This document shows positions 35,614 through 47,450 of a stretch of DNA of 64,000 nucleotides, one piece after another. Every line of letters starts with the position of its first letter. Position 1 is the stretch's first letter. A program made the translations under genes and the position numbers. Origin of the DNA: Bombardia bombarda (taxonomy: Eukaryota > Ascomycota > Sordariomycetes > Sordariales > Lasiosphaeriaceae); contig JAULSR010000010.1 in assembly GCA_030512295.1 (NCBI GenBank), positions 62,001 to 126,000 on the forward strand. Reading direction: 5' to 3'. The notes beneath the pieces were generated by a model. It searched no databases. It had not been told where the DNA came from and was given only the letters and a program-made list of their open reading frames with translations.

Positions 35614-36596
35614 TGAACTGAATCGTGAATGGCTTCCGATTTGTTGAAATTCTATGATGCAAATGCATTAGAAGAAAGACAGACATATTTTAGAGGCTTG
35701 GTGCGTAGATTGTGGAGTGGTTGTGATGGATTTGTGTGGATAGCCGGGTTCAGGGCTTATATGTGTTCCACCATTGGTACACAGAGCCAATGAGTCAATC
35801 CATTTGCGAGTCATAGTCAGCCTGCAAAAAAAGGACTGGAGCTCATAAGAGGAGAACCCTCTTGCCTGGGCCCTGGCTGGACAGATGCGCAGACTGGACC
35901 AACCTCCCGCTCAATAATATCTCACACAATGTTTGTATTGTCCGGAAACCCCTAGGACAAGAAAGTACGACAGATGCCCACATCAGCAACCCATAATGGC
36001 TTTCTCGCCAGCTATTGAAGCCCACCATTCAGCAGCTGCCGTGATCCCACTCTTTGACTAGGTGCCGGATCAATCAAGCTCTGCTGCTTGGTCATATTTT
36101 CCAAGTTACCGCGACCTACTGTTCACAAAGCCCAAACTGACCATCCCTTTGCCTTCCACGTGATGATTTAATCGAACCATTTACGCCAATACTATCGTGT
36201 CGTAACCAGTTCGGACCCAAAACCGGTGTTTGGTATACAGTTGCAAAAATCCTGACAGACATGGAAAAGGTAAGATAAGGAATTAGTATAGGAAGAATGT
36301 AAATCCCACACAAATACAATCGGAAAAAATACATGACAACAAGTTTGCAAATTACAAACAAAACAGATAACCACAATAGATGAAGTCTGCGGCAAAAACA
36401 CCAACTTTTCAGCAACCTCAAAAGAACTTCAAGTTCTTGTGTCTGAATCATTCATTACTCATCAAGCCCCGTCCCGTAGAGCGAATCCAAAAGTAAAACA
36501 AAACACCCCTGACGCCTGACTCGAGCCCTAACAAATGAGGGCAAAAAATAACACCCAGGATCCTTGTCTAGTGATCCCAACGTGGAATATTGTTGA
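35614..36596. other. Spacer between two tRNA genes
   Basis: No gene was seen. The short frames (for example 36451-36116, minus) look like chance. Confidence 0.55.
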
Positions 36597-36704
36597 TGAT
36601 TAGAGTGGGATTCGAACCCACGCCCTTTCGGACCACGGAATCTGTTATGATTGAATTAAGGGTTCTCCTTAACGTGGCGCCTTAGACCGCTCGGCCATCT
36701 AACC
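36597..36704 (-). tRNA. tRNA-Leu (anticodon AAG), with intron
   Basis: On the minus strand GGTTAGA pairs with TCTAATC. The T arm is GTGGG-TTCGAAT-CCCAC. The anticodon stem CCACG/CGTGG encloses TTAAGG plus one base, giving anticodon AAG, and an intron of about 28 bases follows position 37. A long variable arm (TCCGAAAGGGC) is present, as expected of a class II tRNA. Confidence 0.9.
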
Positions 36705-37261
36705 TTGTTTTGATGAAAGTTGATGTCAGAAATGACACCCAAGGTTGGACGCACCAGGATAACCACCACCACTACCGATAACATGCGCTGTTTAATGCAA
36801 GCAGGACGAGCTGCATGTTCGGAGTATCCATAGAAGCTGGATGCAACAGTTGGATTGATGAGTGGTTGGCCCTGTCGTGGCGGGCATTGGCAAGGTGACA
36901 AACATCGAGGTGGGGCGCTGCAGAGCCGTGTGCAGAAGATTCAATTTCGTGAGACTGACGAGAGAAGAAGGAGGTCTTTGGCCTTACACGTGAATGTAAT
37001 CCCGGGCGGAGAATCGAAACGACCTAACGTTCATCCAATGTACTCGCGCCGACAGCTCTGTTAGGAGACGAGTCCCCCCGGGAATTTAAGGTGCAGAAAA
37101 TAACCTTCACCAACAGCGGGACCACCATCAGTACAAGCTGCTGCGGATGGTACTTGGAAAAGCAACTGGTTCTCGCCCCTCCCGGTCCTCATGCAGCCGG
37201 CTGCAGCTGATCACACCATAGACGTATCAGGTCACAAGGTGGAAGGGAGGGAGGGAGTAGG
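36705..37261. other. Intergenic region
   Basis: No gene was seen. It is the 3' flank of the next minus-strand gene. Confidence 0.5.
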
Positions 37262-38810
37262 TTAACCCACGGGGCTGCGAAGCGCGACAGCCAGTTGTGC
37301 AATCCCCACTCCCAACTGTAGTATCCCAAGCAGTATCGAGATCCCACCGAAGACGAGAACGGCCCAGAACGTATACCACTGGAGGGGGTTGCGCCTGTCA
37401 CGCCAGAGATCCCACAGCTCGCTCGGCTGCTGGCGAAGGGTGAACTCCTGGAGCTTGGCAAGTCGTTGGCCAAAGAGAGGAAAGTCGTCTTGGGAGCTGT
37501 AAGAGCCTTGTTCCTGCACGTGTCCGTCGAAGCTGCGGCATGTCACGGGCCAGAGGGATGCAGGCAATTGACGGATCTTCTTATCATGAGGGTGGGCGCA
37601 CAAGAGATCGAGTAGTTCGTCGTACTCGTCGGCACGTCTCTCCTCCCGCAGCTTCTTCAGTGCAATTTTGGCCAGTCGCCGTGAAGCGTGTTTTTGCCCA
37701 AAGAGCAGGCGATACGACAGGATGATCTCTTGGTGTAGTTGTGTGTGGTTGTATGGGTCTTGAATCGGCTCGGCCGTGGTGGTGATGCGGCTGCTGTACA
37801 GCTCTCGAAGTAGACTAGCCGTCACAAGACAAACGGCATTGGTTAGAATTGGTTAATGGTGCGAGGAATGTGTAAGAAGAACCCGGCGTTACTTACTCCC
37901 TGAAAACAGGCACCGACAGCCCCTTTTCCTCGCCCACGCAGCTCAGCGCGCAGAAAGTAGGAAACCGATAAACGGAGAGCTGGCGCGTGGTGGCATCGAA
38001 GTCCAAATGGCTGGCCAGATCGCTTACCCAGAGCGGGTTGATCTTGGCAATATCCCTCAGGGATGCAAAGTTCAAGCATGCCACTTCCAAAGCGGCCGGC
38101 CGTTCAGTCCTGGCCTCACCGATAGGGCGGCGCCACCGGCTTCTCGACATGGCTCGGCAGAACTGCCTGAAAATTGCGTGAATGGGCCTCTGCACCGACG
38201 ATTGGATTGGTTGGAAATCGTGATCGAGCCCTCGCGGACACACCATCAAGCCTGGCTGCTCTTTGAAATCGGACCAAGACAGCTTTGGTTGGAGCGCCAT
38301 GGTCGCCCAGCATAGGATGGAGAAGACGGAAATGTAGCATGCATCGAATGCTTTGTGGGACAGTGGTGGGCCGCCCCTTCTTGGAGATGGCGACGGAGAT
38401 GGAGTACTTGGGGACAGCGGGCCCATGTTTTGGGCGCATACTCTCTTCCACACGTCCTCGATGCTTGTACTTTCGTCTTGTGAGTTTCGTACTGCAGCGC
38501 ACGTATCGGAAAACAACCGCCAGCAATCAGCTGCCACCCGCGGCCTTTGCCGGTCGAGCTGATGCCAAACAACGGCATACTCATCCGAAAGGAGGGGTAG
38601 GAAGCAAGTCTCCAGATAGCAGCAGACGGATCGCGCACCAGGATACCACCCACGTAGCTCCTGATTCGAAAGTCCAAACCAGCATTCCAGTATTGTCGTG
38701 TAAGCGTCTTTTTCGTCGGCGTTTTTGTGTTTATTGGCGTCTCCTGATTGGCTGGCTCCCTGCAACTCAATGTCCCCCATAGAAGCCGCACGTCGCCTAA
38801 ACCGGGGCAT
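37262..38810 (-). CDS. Uncharacterised fungal protein with C-terminal membrane segment, two exons
   Basis: Exon 1 is 38810-37897 and exon 2 is 37814-37262. They join in phase (GA|T) to give 488 residues, or about 478 from the second ATG. The C-terminus reads FPLFGQRLAKLQEFTLRQQP, then DRRNPLQWYTFWAVLVFGG and a hydrophobic segment (GISILLGILQLGVGIAQLAV). I recognise this tail from a family of uncharacterised ascomycete proteins that are often found near NLR or HET genes. The function is unknown. It is likely tail-anchored in a membrane with the soluble part in the cytosol. The next gene upstream (amidase fusion) is on the same strand, 200 bp away. Confidence 0.78.
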
Positions 38811-39007
38811 AGTCGGCTACCCATGCAATCGTAGCAATTTGATGCTTTTGCTCTGCCCTGAAACCTCAGTTTATCACCCCCGTCAGCATGATAAAGCCAG
38901 CGCTATTCCTCCACCGTCCTTGTTAAGAAGGAAAACCTCTGATATCATGAAATCCCATAACCTTCCCTCAAACTCCTCCCACAACAGGAGGGACCATCAC
39001 CTCCAAA

Positions 39008-42000
39008 TCAGCGCCAAAGAATGCAGACCAAACTATCATAGGTACTCTCCTTTCCGGCATTGGATGCATCCGGCACAAGTTGACGGAGGAGACTCTCTGC
39101 CTCGTCCCGAGTGGCGCGGGCCTCCTCGGCGTATCGTGGCTCTTGCTCCAACGCCTCGGAAAGTTTGAAAAGACCTCGCATGTGCTCAGCCACCATCTCG
39201 GTTTTCCGCTTCTTGGTGACTTCTAAAGCGTCACGTAGATACCTCCTGCACGATGTATGCTGTCAGCTTTATAGATGCCTCTAATTAGTAATGCTATAAT
39301 CCTGGTAGACTTACACGGCATCTTCTGGCTGTCCCTTGTCAAGAGCTGTGCAGCCAAGTCGATACAAGCACGCTCCGTTGAACGGGTCACTGAGTATCCG
39401 ACTTCGTTGGAGCCACAGGTTCTGCGCTTCTATGAAGTGCGCTTCTGCCGCGTCCCAGTTGCCTTCATAACGCTCGACAGTGCCCAAGCCAAAGTGCGTG
39501 CTACTCGGGACAGATATCAAGTCAGCGACAACCTAAGAATACGAAACTAGGGAAAAGAAAGCCCAGCATGGGTTCCTTACGATGCAGCCACAGCCCAGTT
39601 GTACGGTTCAACCGAATTGACCTTCTCAAGAGCCCCGTCCATGAGTTCCCTTGCAGGCGTCGGCTGGCCAGACCAAACCAAGCCCAATCCCATACTGTTC
39701 ATAATCTCGGCGGGCCACTCTCCTTTGCGTTCCGTCTGGTGATTTGACCATTCCTGGAAATGGTCACGTGCCTTAATGTGCCACTTGGCTGCCTCTTCGA
39801 ATCGGTTCAGGGTAGCGAAACCGACAGCGAGATTGTCTGCTGCCCAAGCCGACTCACGTGGGTGAAACGGCACATCGCGGCTTCGAATGTCGTATGACTT
39901 TCTCAACCACTTCACACCTTCTTCCGCCTTGCCGATGTGAGTTAGCAGCTGCCCCTTGTGCGAAGTCAGTGAGCCCTGAATGTTAATAGTTTGTTCTGAT
40001 TCACGCAACGTTGCCAGTGCCATTGTGTTGACATCTAAGAGATCGGCAAGGACCTCGAATGAGCGGAGCTCAAGTAGATATCTGCGTCCTTTAATCAGTC
40101 TAAAATGTTATCATTACATCTCATTTAGTTCATTGCTGTTAGCTTACCGCTGACACATATTACTCATAATGCAATATGCCTGCGGCACCGTAAACTTTGG
40201 GTTGGCTACCAGCTCCTTTTTGAAGTTGTCTTTCAGGGCGATAACATGTGGCTCGTACACGGCGCAACCGGCCCACATCTGATATAGCTGTGCAACAGTC
40301 GAGTCGCGGTGGGGGAAAGCTGTTGATACTAACATAGTTGCGTCGTTGAACGCTTGCTGTCTTTGCTCTGGGTTCATGGAAGACTTGAAATTGTCCTGGA
40401 CTGGTCTATGAAGCGACAAGGTTCGGGAAGCCTTGTCCCTCTTAATGAGTTCTAGGGTGACAAGATTCTCAATAGCTGGCGAGAAACTGGATATTGCATG
40501 TTAACGAGTATTCGGTATTGAACGATGTAAACAAGAGATACTCACAGGAAGTTGTCTGAGCAGAACTTGAGCGACGCAGGCAGTGCTGTGGAAGACTCTG
40601 GCTCAAACAGTGCTTCTGGGATTTTATCTGGTTGGATAAAAGATAGTACACCGAGAATTGCGCGGCTATGGGAATCCAGAGACTCGAAAGACATCATTCC
40701 GGCGACTACATCCTTCAGCTCCGTCCTGGGCACCTTGTACGGCGCAGGCCCATTCGCCCGCACCCCGACAAGCTCCTCAAATGCATGTGCCACACGTAGC
40801 AGGTCTGGCTCGCGGAAAGACTGGGAGATCAAAACCATCGAGTAGCTAGAAGTCATGCACGTCAGAACCTTCACACAAGAAATTAAAGGGGATAGAGAGG
40901 GCAAACTCACGGAATACCAGGCGCAACCCTGATCAGATTCGGATGCATGTCTTCACGCTTGATGGCTGTGCCCTCAGGGAAGAATCCAAGCGGGACGCTG
41001 AGCGCGGGGAAGCCCATCTTGGAGGCGAGGTCATTTGCAATGCCCCAGCTCGACGGGACGGCCAGAAGATCAAGTTGGTATTTCTCCATGGCGCCGACGA
41101 TGCCACCCGGGCCGCCATAGTATTTCTCCTTCTCTAACATATCCTTGTACTTGTCGCTGTCGACATTAATGCCTTCCTTGAGCATCCACGCGAGCTTTCC
41201 TGTGTCGCGCAGTGGGTAATCCTCCAGCTCCGGATGTTCCTCTATCCAGGCCTTGATGTCCCCGGACGATCTGAGATTATTCGGGTTGTGCTCGAGAGTC
41301 TCCAGATAGGCAGGCATATCTCGATTGTTTGCAGAGGATCGCACGATGCCCCTGATCTCCTGGTTGTATTTCATGAACCCTTTGGCGTCGGAAAAGTCGG
41401 CATTGTCAACCACCGTGGCGCCGGCAGTGGCCAGCGTCTTCAACGCAGCCTCGAATGAGATCATGATGGGCGATGTCGGGTCAGAGGGGAAGGCATTCCG
41501 GGGCACGCCGATAGTGACGCCTCTCAGGTCAGTGCCGCCGCAGAAGGTGGTGTAGTCGGGAATCTGCTCAAAAGGGATGCTCCAGGTTCCCTTGTCCTGC
41601 TCGCTCCGGCCAGCCATGATATTCAGCATGTAAGCGGCATCCTTGACCGTCCGAGTCAGCGTGCCGACGACGTCCTGGTCGCTGGAGATGGGGACGACGC
41701 CGTCGTTTGCAACCAGGCCGCGGCTGGGCTTCAAGCCGACCACGTTGTTGAACTCGGCTGGCTCGGTGATGCTGCCCCAGGTCTCGGCGCCGATGGCAGC
41801 AGTGGACAGGCCCAAAGCAGCGGCGACAGCGGAGCCAGAGCTGCTGCCCTCAGGTGTGCAATCAGGGTAGTATGCTCCCAGTGTCTGGCCACCTCGCGGG
41901 CTCCATCCTGGGCTGATGTTCAGGCCTCTGAAGTTGGCGAACTCCGACATGTTGGTCTTGCCGAGGACCAGGACGCCAGCCTTGCGCAGCTTCGCGATGA

Positions 42001-42422
42001 CGGAGGATTCGGTCTTCGGTTTCGCTCCTAGAAGGGCGAAGGAGCCTGCGCTTGCCTCGAGCTTGTCGGCCGTGGCAATGCTATCCTTGACGAGGATGGG
42101 GAGGCCATGCAGGGGACTGCAGCGATATGATACCAGAGTAGTCAGCATATTGGCCAGGTAGCATGTGCGACATGCTGTTAGGAGATGTTACTTGCCCGAG
42201 ACTCTTTCCGTTCCCCGATCGGGCGCGCTCGTCGAGCTCATGGGCTACTGTCAACGCATCGGGATTAAGCTGCAAGATGGCGTTTAGCTCCGTGACTTCG
42301 TCGATTCTTTTGAGGTAGGCCTTGGTCAGGTCGACAGTTGTGAAGAGGCCGGATCGGAGACCCTCTGCCGCCTCCTCGATTGTCAGGTGTAAGAGGGAGG
42401 GGAGAGTCGTGTGCGTCGCCAT
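39008..42422 (-). CDS. Amidase fused to NLR winged-helix/TPR region, seven exons (999 aa)
   Basis: Exons are 42422-42196, 42116-40911, 40845-40546, 40486-40148, 40081-39581, 39503-39315 and 39245-39008. Every junction keeps phase, giving 1000 codons including stop. Residues 1 to about 525 are a complete amidase-signature enzyme (PF01425) with the Ser-cisSer-Lys triad: Lys86 (LVKDSI), the GSSSGS loop at 166-171 and Ser191 (AETWGSI). The enzyme's usual end (VPRTELKDVV) runs without a stop into MMSFESLDSHSRAILGVLSF. That segment and the following SLHRPVQDNF match the winged-helix end of NB-ARC-TPR NLRs. Tetratricopeptide-like helices fill the rest (for example RFEEAAKWHIKARDHF). The P-loop half of an NLR is absent. 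Intron 1 uses a GC donor. An upstream in-frame ATG (42530) would add 36 residues with a hydrophobic segment, possibly a membrane anchor. Substrate unknown. Confidence 0.85.
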
Positions 42423-43162
42423 GTTTCGCGTGGAGTTGAAGTTGAATGTTTGGCGCAGAAATGGAAAAAGACACATGAGAAGGATTCCGCCGCACAGATT
42501 TAGGAAAAGACTCCGAGGCAAAATGTGCATGAGGAGAAGGGGCGACGAGGGAAGGAGCGAGGGAGACGACGAAGGGGGAAGGGGGAAGGGGCGAGAGGGG
42601 TAATGGAAATGGCAGCCACGACGGAGTGGGTACTGTCAAGTTGGGACGAAGCTGAGGCCTGAGTTGGTTTTTCCAATCCCAAGAAGCTGTGAGTTGTTTG
42701 CCCGTCCAACCAACAGCCCACTGTTATTGGTTGCACGAACAGCTTCCAGCCATGGTCCACTGATTCTGGTCCGGACATCACATACCCCCCTTCATCATTC
42801 CCATGACCAATCGAGTCGATATCAATATTGGCCTCATTAGTGGTGTGATGCCAGCAATTTCGCCATCGATTCACTCCAAACGGCTTGTGTTCATGGCCGA
42901 TATGAAGATTTAAGGACCGGGTAGCAAGATGGGTGTCGTGTAGGTCTTTGAGAGCAGAGCTTACTGCAGAAGTCCTAGAGGCGATTTCTGCGAGGTACTT
43001 TAGAGCCTGGGACCAAAGTCATGGCCGATCAAGCCCTTATGAGTGATACATAGATCGCACAGCTACATGTCCCACTGCTGTCCGAACTCCAACGAGGTAA
43101 GGCGCCTACAAACACACGACCAGACGTTTCAGTCTACAAGAACAGAAGTTCGGGTATGTAGG
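42423..43162. other. Promoter side of the amidase fusion gene
   Basis: It includes the possible extended start (42530). No other gene was seen. Confidence 0.5.
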
Positions 43163-43390
43163 ATGCGTCATATTCGTACTCTGCTATTCGCGGGGATGAA
43201 TACAGACCAATGCTTGATGGCCACGCTACAGGATGCGCATTCCCGCGACCCTAATACCATAGTGCTCAGAGATGCTTGCGCCACCGATAGTCCTGGGTAC
43301 GCGCAGCAGAGCGCAGAGTTCAACTGCTGCATCAACTGGGGCTTTCTAACAAGTTGCAAGGCGTTAGCAACGGCGGCGGGCATAGTTTAG
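43163..43390 (+). pseudogene. C-terminal remnant of an isochorismatase-family hydrolase
   Basis: The frame of 75 residues matches the last part of cysteine hydrolases of this family: LLFAGMNTDQCLMATL (with the nucleophilic Cys), then DACATDSPGYAQQSAEF and NCCINWGFL. The N-terminal half, with the catalytic Asp and Lys, is not found upstream. It sits head-to-head with the amidase fusion. Fungal amidase and isochorismatase genes are sometimes neighbours, so this may be the relic of such a pair. Confidence 0.7.
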
Positions 43391-43770
43391 ACATGGACGA
43401 CACATGTACGCAGTCTGACTTGGGGTATGAGGACTAACGGAAGCGCAAATGGGCATCATCAACACGTCAACTCTCTCTGACTTCATGGTGTGGTCCCATT
43501 AGATAATGGCACATGTAAAAGATCATCTATTTACCATTACAAACACAACACCAGCTTCTTGATATTGGGACAGAGTTAGTAGCAATAGCAATAGGCACAA
43601 TATTGTCAACCATCGTGCTCAATAACATAACCTCAGAGGAGTTACACATGGCACATCGATCCCCATAGCCCATCTCGAAGGGGATATAGATGGCACACGA
43701 ACCCCCGCGACCCATCAAGTTTACAGACGACAAATTTAGTGATACATCTTCCATCCAACCACCTGTCAAC
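43391..43770. other. Short spacer
   Basis: No gene was seen between the isochorismatase remnant and the 3' end of the NLR-type gene. Confidence 0.5.
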
Positions 43771-45699
43771 TCAAATAAACCCCTCCACCCCCTCCACCCC
43801 CTCCTCCCCCAGCCCCACCGCCGTCCTTTTAACCAGCCCCTTCCGCGGCGATCCCCTCACAGGCGGCACCGGCAGACTGATCGTCGGCGGCGGCAACCTA
43901 TACTGCGCCGACATGATCCGAAACACATCCCTATTACCCACAACCCCGACACCCTCAACAACACCCCCACTGACCCTATCCTCCGCCGACAAAGGCGTCT
44001 TCGGCGTCGCCGGGCTCATCGGCGTGATCGGCGACATGGTCAGCATGCTGCTCGCCGTGCCATCCAGCCCCATCACACTGCCACCGCTGCTCTTCCCCAC
44101 TGGCAGTAGCGGCGGCACCGGCGCAACCAACGAGAGCTTCCTCAACTTTCGAAACACCCTCTCCAGCCTCCACCGCGCGCCAAACACTGGGCTCAACAGC
44201 ACCTTCATAGCTGCAGCATTGTTGTTGCCTCTATCGGCCCTCGCGAGTGCCGTAGCGATCGGATCCCGTGTTCCCAATAAGCCCGTCCATCGCCGCCACA
44301 GTCTGCATTTACCCGCCCTCAGTGCCAAGAACAGGTCGCGCTGGGGGAAGAAGTATCGGAACCCCCGCGGGCTGAGCAGATGGTACAGCAGGTTATCGAC
44401 GGCGTACTGCAAAAAGGGGTAACTGGACATGACAAGGTTTCGCTGCTGGTGTTGATTAGACACGTTCTGTTTTTGCTGTTGTTGCCAGATTGATGTCGCT
44501 GTCGTCGTCGTCGTCGCAATTGGGGTATAAGCCTGTCCTGATGCAACCCCGTTATGTTGTCCACCCCCCAGATGCTCAAACTCGCGCATATTCAGATACT
44601 CCAAACACGCCCTGACCATGGCATAACGCGCCACATCAACATAGTCCCCCACCGCCAGACACGACCCGCCCTCCGCCGCAAGACAAGCAAACCCCCTACC
44701 CTCTAGAAAGAAACTCCTCACGGACCCATGGATAGCCTGCACCCTCTGCAGCCCCCATGACTCACCAACCACCCCCCCGGCCGTCCACCACCGTGGCTAT
44801 CCGCCTTAACCTCCATCAACCCAATACTCCTCGCCCTCACCCACTGATAAAACTGCCACGGCGTATCGCTCCTAATCTCCGAGTTCCTCATCTGCCTCAA
44901 CTCTCTCAGCTCCCTCGCCTCCCCCACATCAAACGCCATCGTAGCCCCCAGCTCCTCAAACATCCGCACCGGGCTCGGCTCCGTCAACCTGACCGCAACA
45001 AACAGGTCATTCAACCTCATCGGCTCCGCCGCCAGCACAACCCACTGGAACAGCACCAACGCCTCTGCTTTCTCCCTCTCGTCGAGCGTGCTCAACATCC
45101 ACTCGTACAGCCCGTGCAGGTCGCCAGGCACCTCTTCGAGCGTGTCGTCAATCATCTCTTGGGACGCGCCCTCCATAATGGCTGCGTTCAAAATGTTGAC
45201 AACAATCTCCGCCCATAGAAACACCCCTCCTGCCTTCTGCCCTATCATCATAACCGTCTCGTTGCGCTCCTCCCACTCGGCCACCAAGTTCAAATTGACA
45301 AACCGCAGGATATCGTCCAGATTTCGCACATGCATGACGATGCCGATGGGGTCGTCGCTCTCAAAGCCCTCGTCAAGCTCGGGGTGGTGCGCACTGGCAA
45401 TACAAATACTAAAGTCCGAATTGCGAGCAAGATGTGAGAGTGTATCCACAACCTCTGCAACATACGCAGCACCAGCATCGTCCGGTATATCAACAATCAC
45501 AAACGTCCTTCTCGCAGACGTATCGACGCGCCGCTGGACATAATAATCCGCAAAGAAAGCAACAATCAGCGCGTCGTCAAAGGCCTGCTGCGACTGGCCG
45601 CGGCCAATGCGAAACGCCAGCAGCGCGTCGCGCAGGTGGGGGTCCTGCAGGAAGAGCTGCGCCAATAGGCTGCGGTAGACGCTGGCGGGGTTTGTTTCG

Positions 45700-45733
<34 letters not shown>

Positions 45734-47450
45734 GACCGGCACCGCTGGGGAAGAGGATAGGATTGGTGTCGTGCCCCTCAGCGATGGTGCAGATAAAGGC
45801 GCTTCCGGCTGCGGCCCATTGTCGCTCGAGCCTTTGCCGCAGCGATCGGAGCAGAATGGTCTTGCCGCAGCCAGGCTCGCCCCTGATCCATAGTATGCGG
45901 TTGTTGTTGGGGTGGATGCGGTGGTGCCAGGCTTGGAATTCGGGCAGGTCGTAGAGCCAGAGGCAGGTTCCTGGGTAGGATGTCGCTGGGTGGGTTTCGG
46001 GGAGGGTCTGGGAGGGGCGGATGAGGGCTGCCAGGCAATCTATGATGGCGTCAGTCGTAGTTGACTCTGGGTATCAAGGAGCTTACCAGACTCGTCGGCA
46101 TTCAGTTCGTGTCGCTAGACTTGTCAGCCGGTTATTGTTGGGCGGAATAATAGGCAATTCTCTTACCTGATTCTCCTCTTGGCCGATGAAGCTAACCAGA
46201 GAACTTGCTAGAGCTCGGTAGCCTGGGTCGTCCAATGACCCGAATTTACAGACATCGCCATGTATGGCGCTTATTGTCTCGGCCTTTTCACGAGCGTCGC
46301 CGATAGAGCTAGCAAGGCGTCGGGCTGTCTGTTTTGATCAGCTGACGTGACGACTGCATCACAGTGATTGACTTACTGCTTCTACCCTCAGCTCAAGAAA
46401 CCTATAGCTCAGAATGACAGACTCCTGGAAAGTCTTGACCTGGAAGTTGTAGTCGTTCCATATTCTAAGAAACGCATCCTGAACCAGCTGAAGCTCGACG
46501 CTGTTTGCTCCACTTAGCTCCTGAAGTCCGATATCACTTGCTTCGACACGCAGCGTGACGCTAGCCATGCTACTAACGGCGTCTGCGAGCGTCGAGCGCT
46601 CGGTTGCGCGGTGAGGGCATGCGAGGAACACGACAGCAGAAGTCGATAGGAGAATATCTCTTAGGGGGCCATCGGGCTCGGCTTCGGATAGTCTTAGAAC
46701 CTGAAGGTTTATGTTAGACACAAACAGAACCCAGTAATCGTAATGCCAGTTACCTGAACTTACCTCTTTGACGATAATGCCACCTGTGGAGTGTGCAACA
46801 AAGATGATCGGCCGCGCTCCTGGCCCCTGGATTGCTCGAACACCGGCAAGCTCTAAGAGTAGCTCTCCAGCATGAGCAAAGATGTCGCTTTGTAGACGGA
46901 CGGGTTTCTTGTCCACGACAAGTGTGTGGTATCCCCACGTGAATATTCTTGCGCTTGGACATGTTTCTGGAAGGAGTTCCAACGGCCAGTACACGTCGCG
47001 GACCTTTTCTTGGCTTTTGTTAGCATCGGCGAAGTCGGCCAGCTTCAGTCGCGAGGTTGACTGGATCGAGTTCTTTCCCAGCCCCGTCTTGTACTTGCGA
47101 GTAGAACGTTGGGCTTGTAGCAGCAGAGGCTCAGAGTTCGATCGTCTTAACTGAGACACGGGCGGGGTCTTCTTCAGCCTTTTCCGCATCGAGGACAACT
47201 GGATCGTGGAGTTTGGGGTTGTTGGTATCTGGGTTCGAGCATGGACAGGGCCATGGCACTTCCATGATCGGACAGGGTGGCCGCCGATGCCATGGATGAG
47301 TATGATGCTTTTTCAGTGTCTAGTGTTAGTTGGTAGCTCCAACGAGAATAGGGGAAGGTATATTCACTCAGCCACAGGTTCTGTCGTCCCGTCAGGCTCA
47401 TAAAGGAGCGAAAGGCCAACCGACTTTATCGCGTCCTCGTTTGCCTTCAT
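43771..47450 (-). CDS. Lipase-like/NACHT NLR (STAND) protein, six exons, one frame break
   Basis: Exons are 47450-47368, 47307-46764, 46700-46377, 46328-46167, 46114-46087 and 46039-43771, with canonical splice sites in phase. Residues 1 to about 300 are an alpha/beta-hydrolase of the kind used as an NLR effector (SesB-like): ILIHGIGGHPVRSW, then FVAHSTGGIIVKE with the nucleophilic Ser, then VFLACPHRATE. The NTPase follows with Walker A GEPGCGKT at about 434-441 and a non-standard Walker B (FVIVDIPDD). The C-terminal part has no clear repeats. A run of ten Gln comes from a CAG array near 45702-45733. One base appears missing in the C7 run at about 44782-44788 (minus-strand G run): before it the frame ends soon, and with one extra base the total would be 1136 residues. 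It may be a real mutation or a homopolymer error. Confidence 0.78.

Noticed and set aside
40907..40912. Stop codon after GIP as the end of a stand-alone amidase gene
   Set aside because: A GTGAGT donor splits the last codon, and the next exon restores the normal amidase C-terminus before the TPR part.
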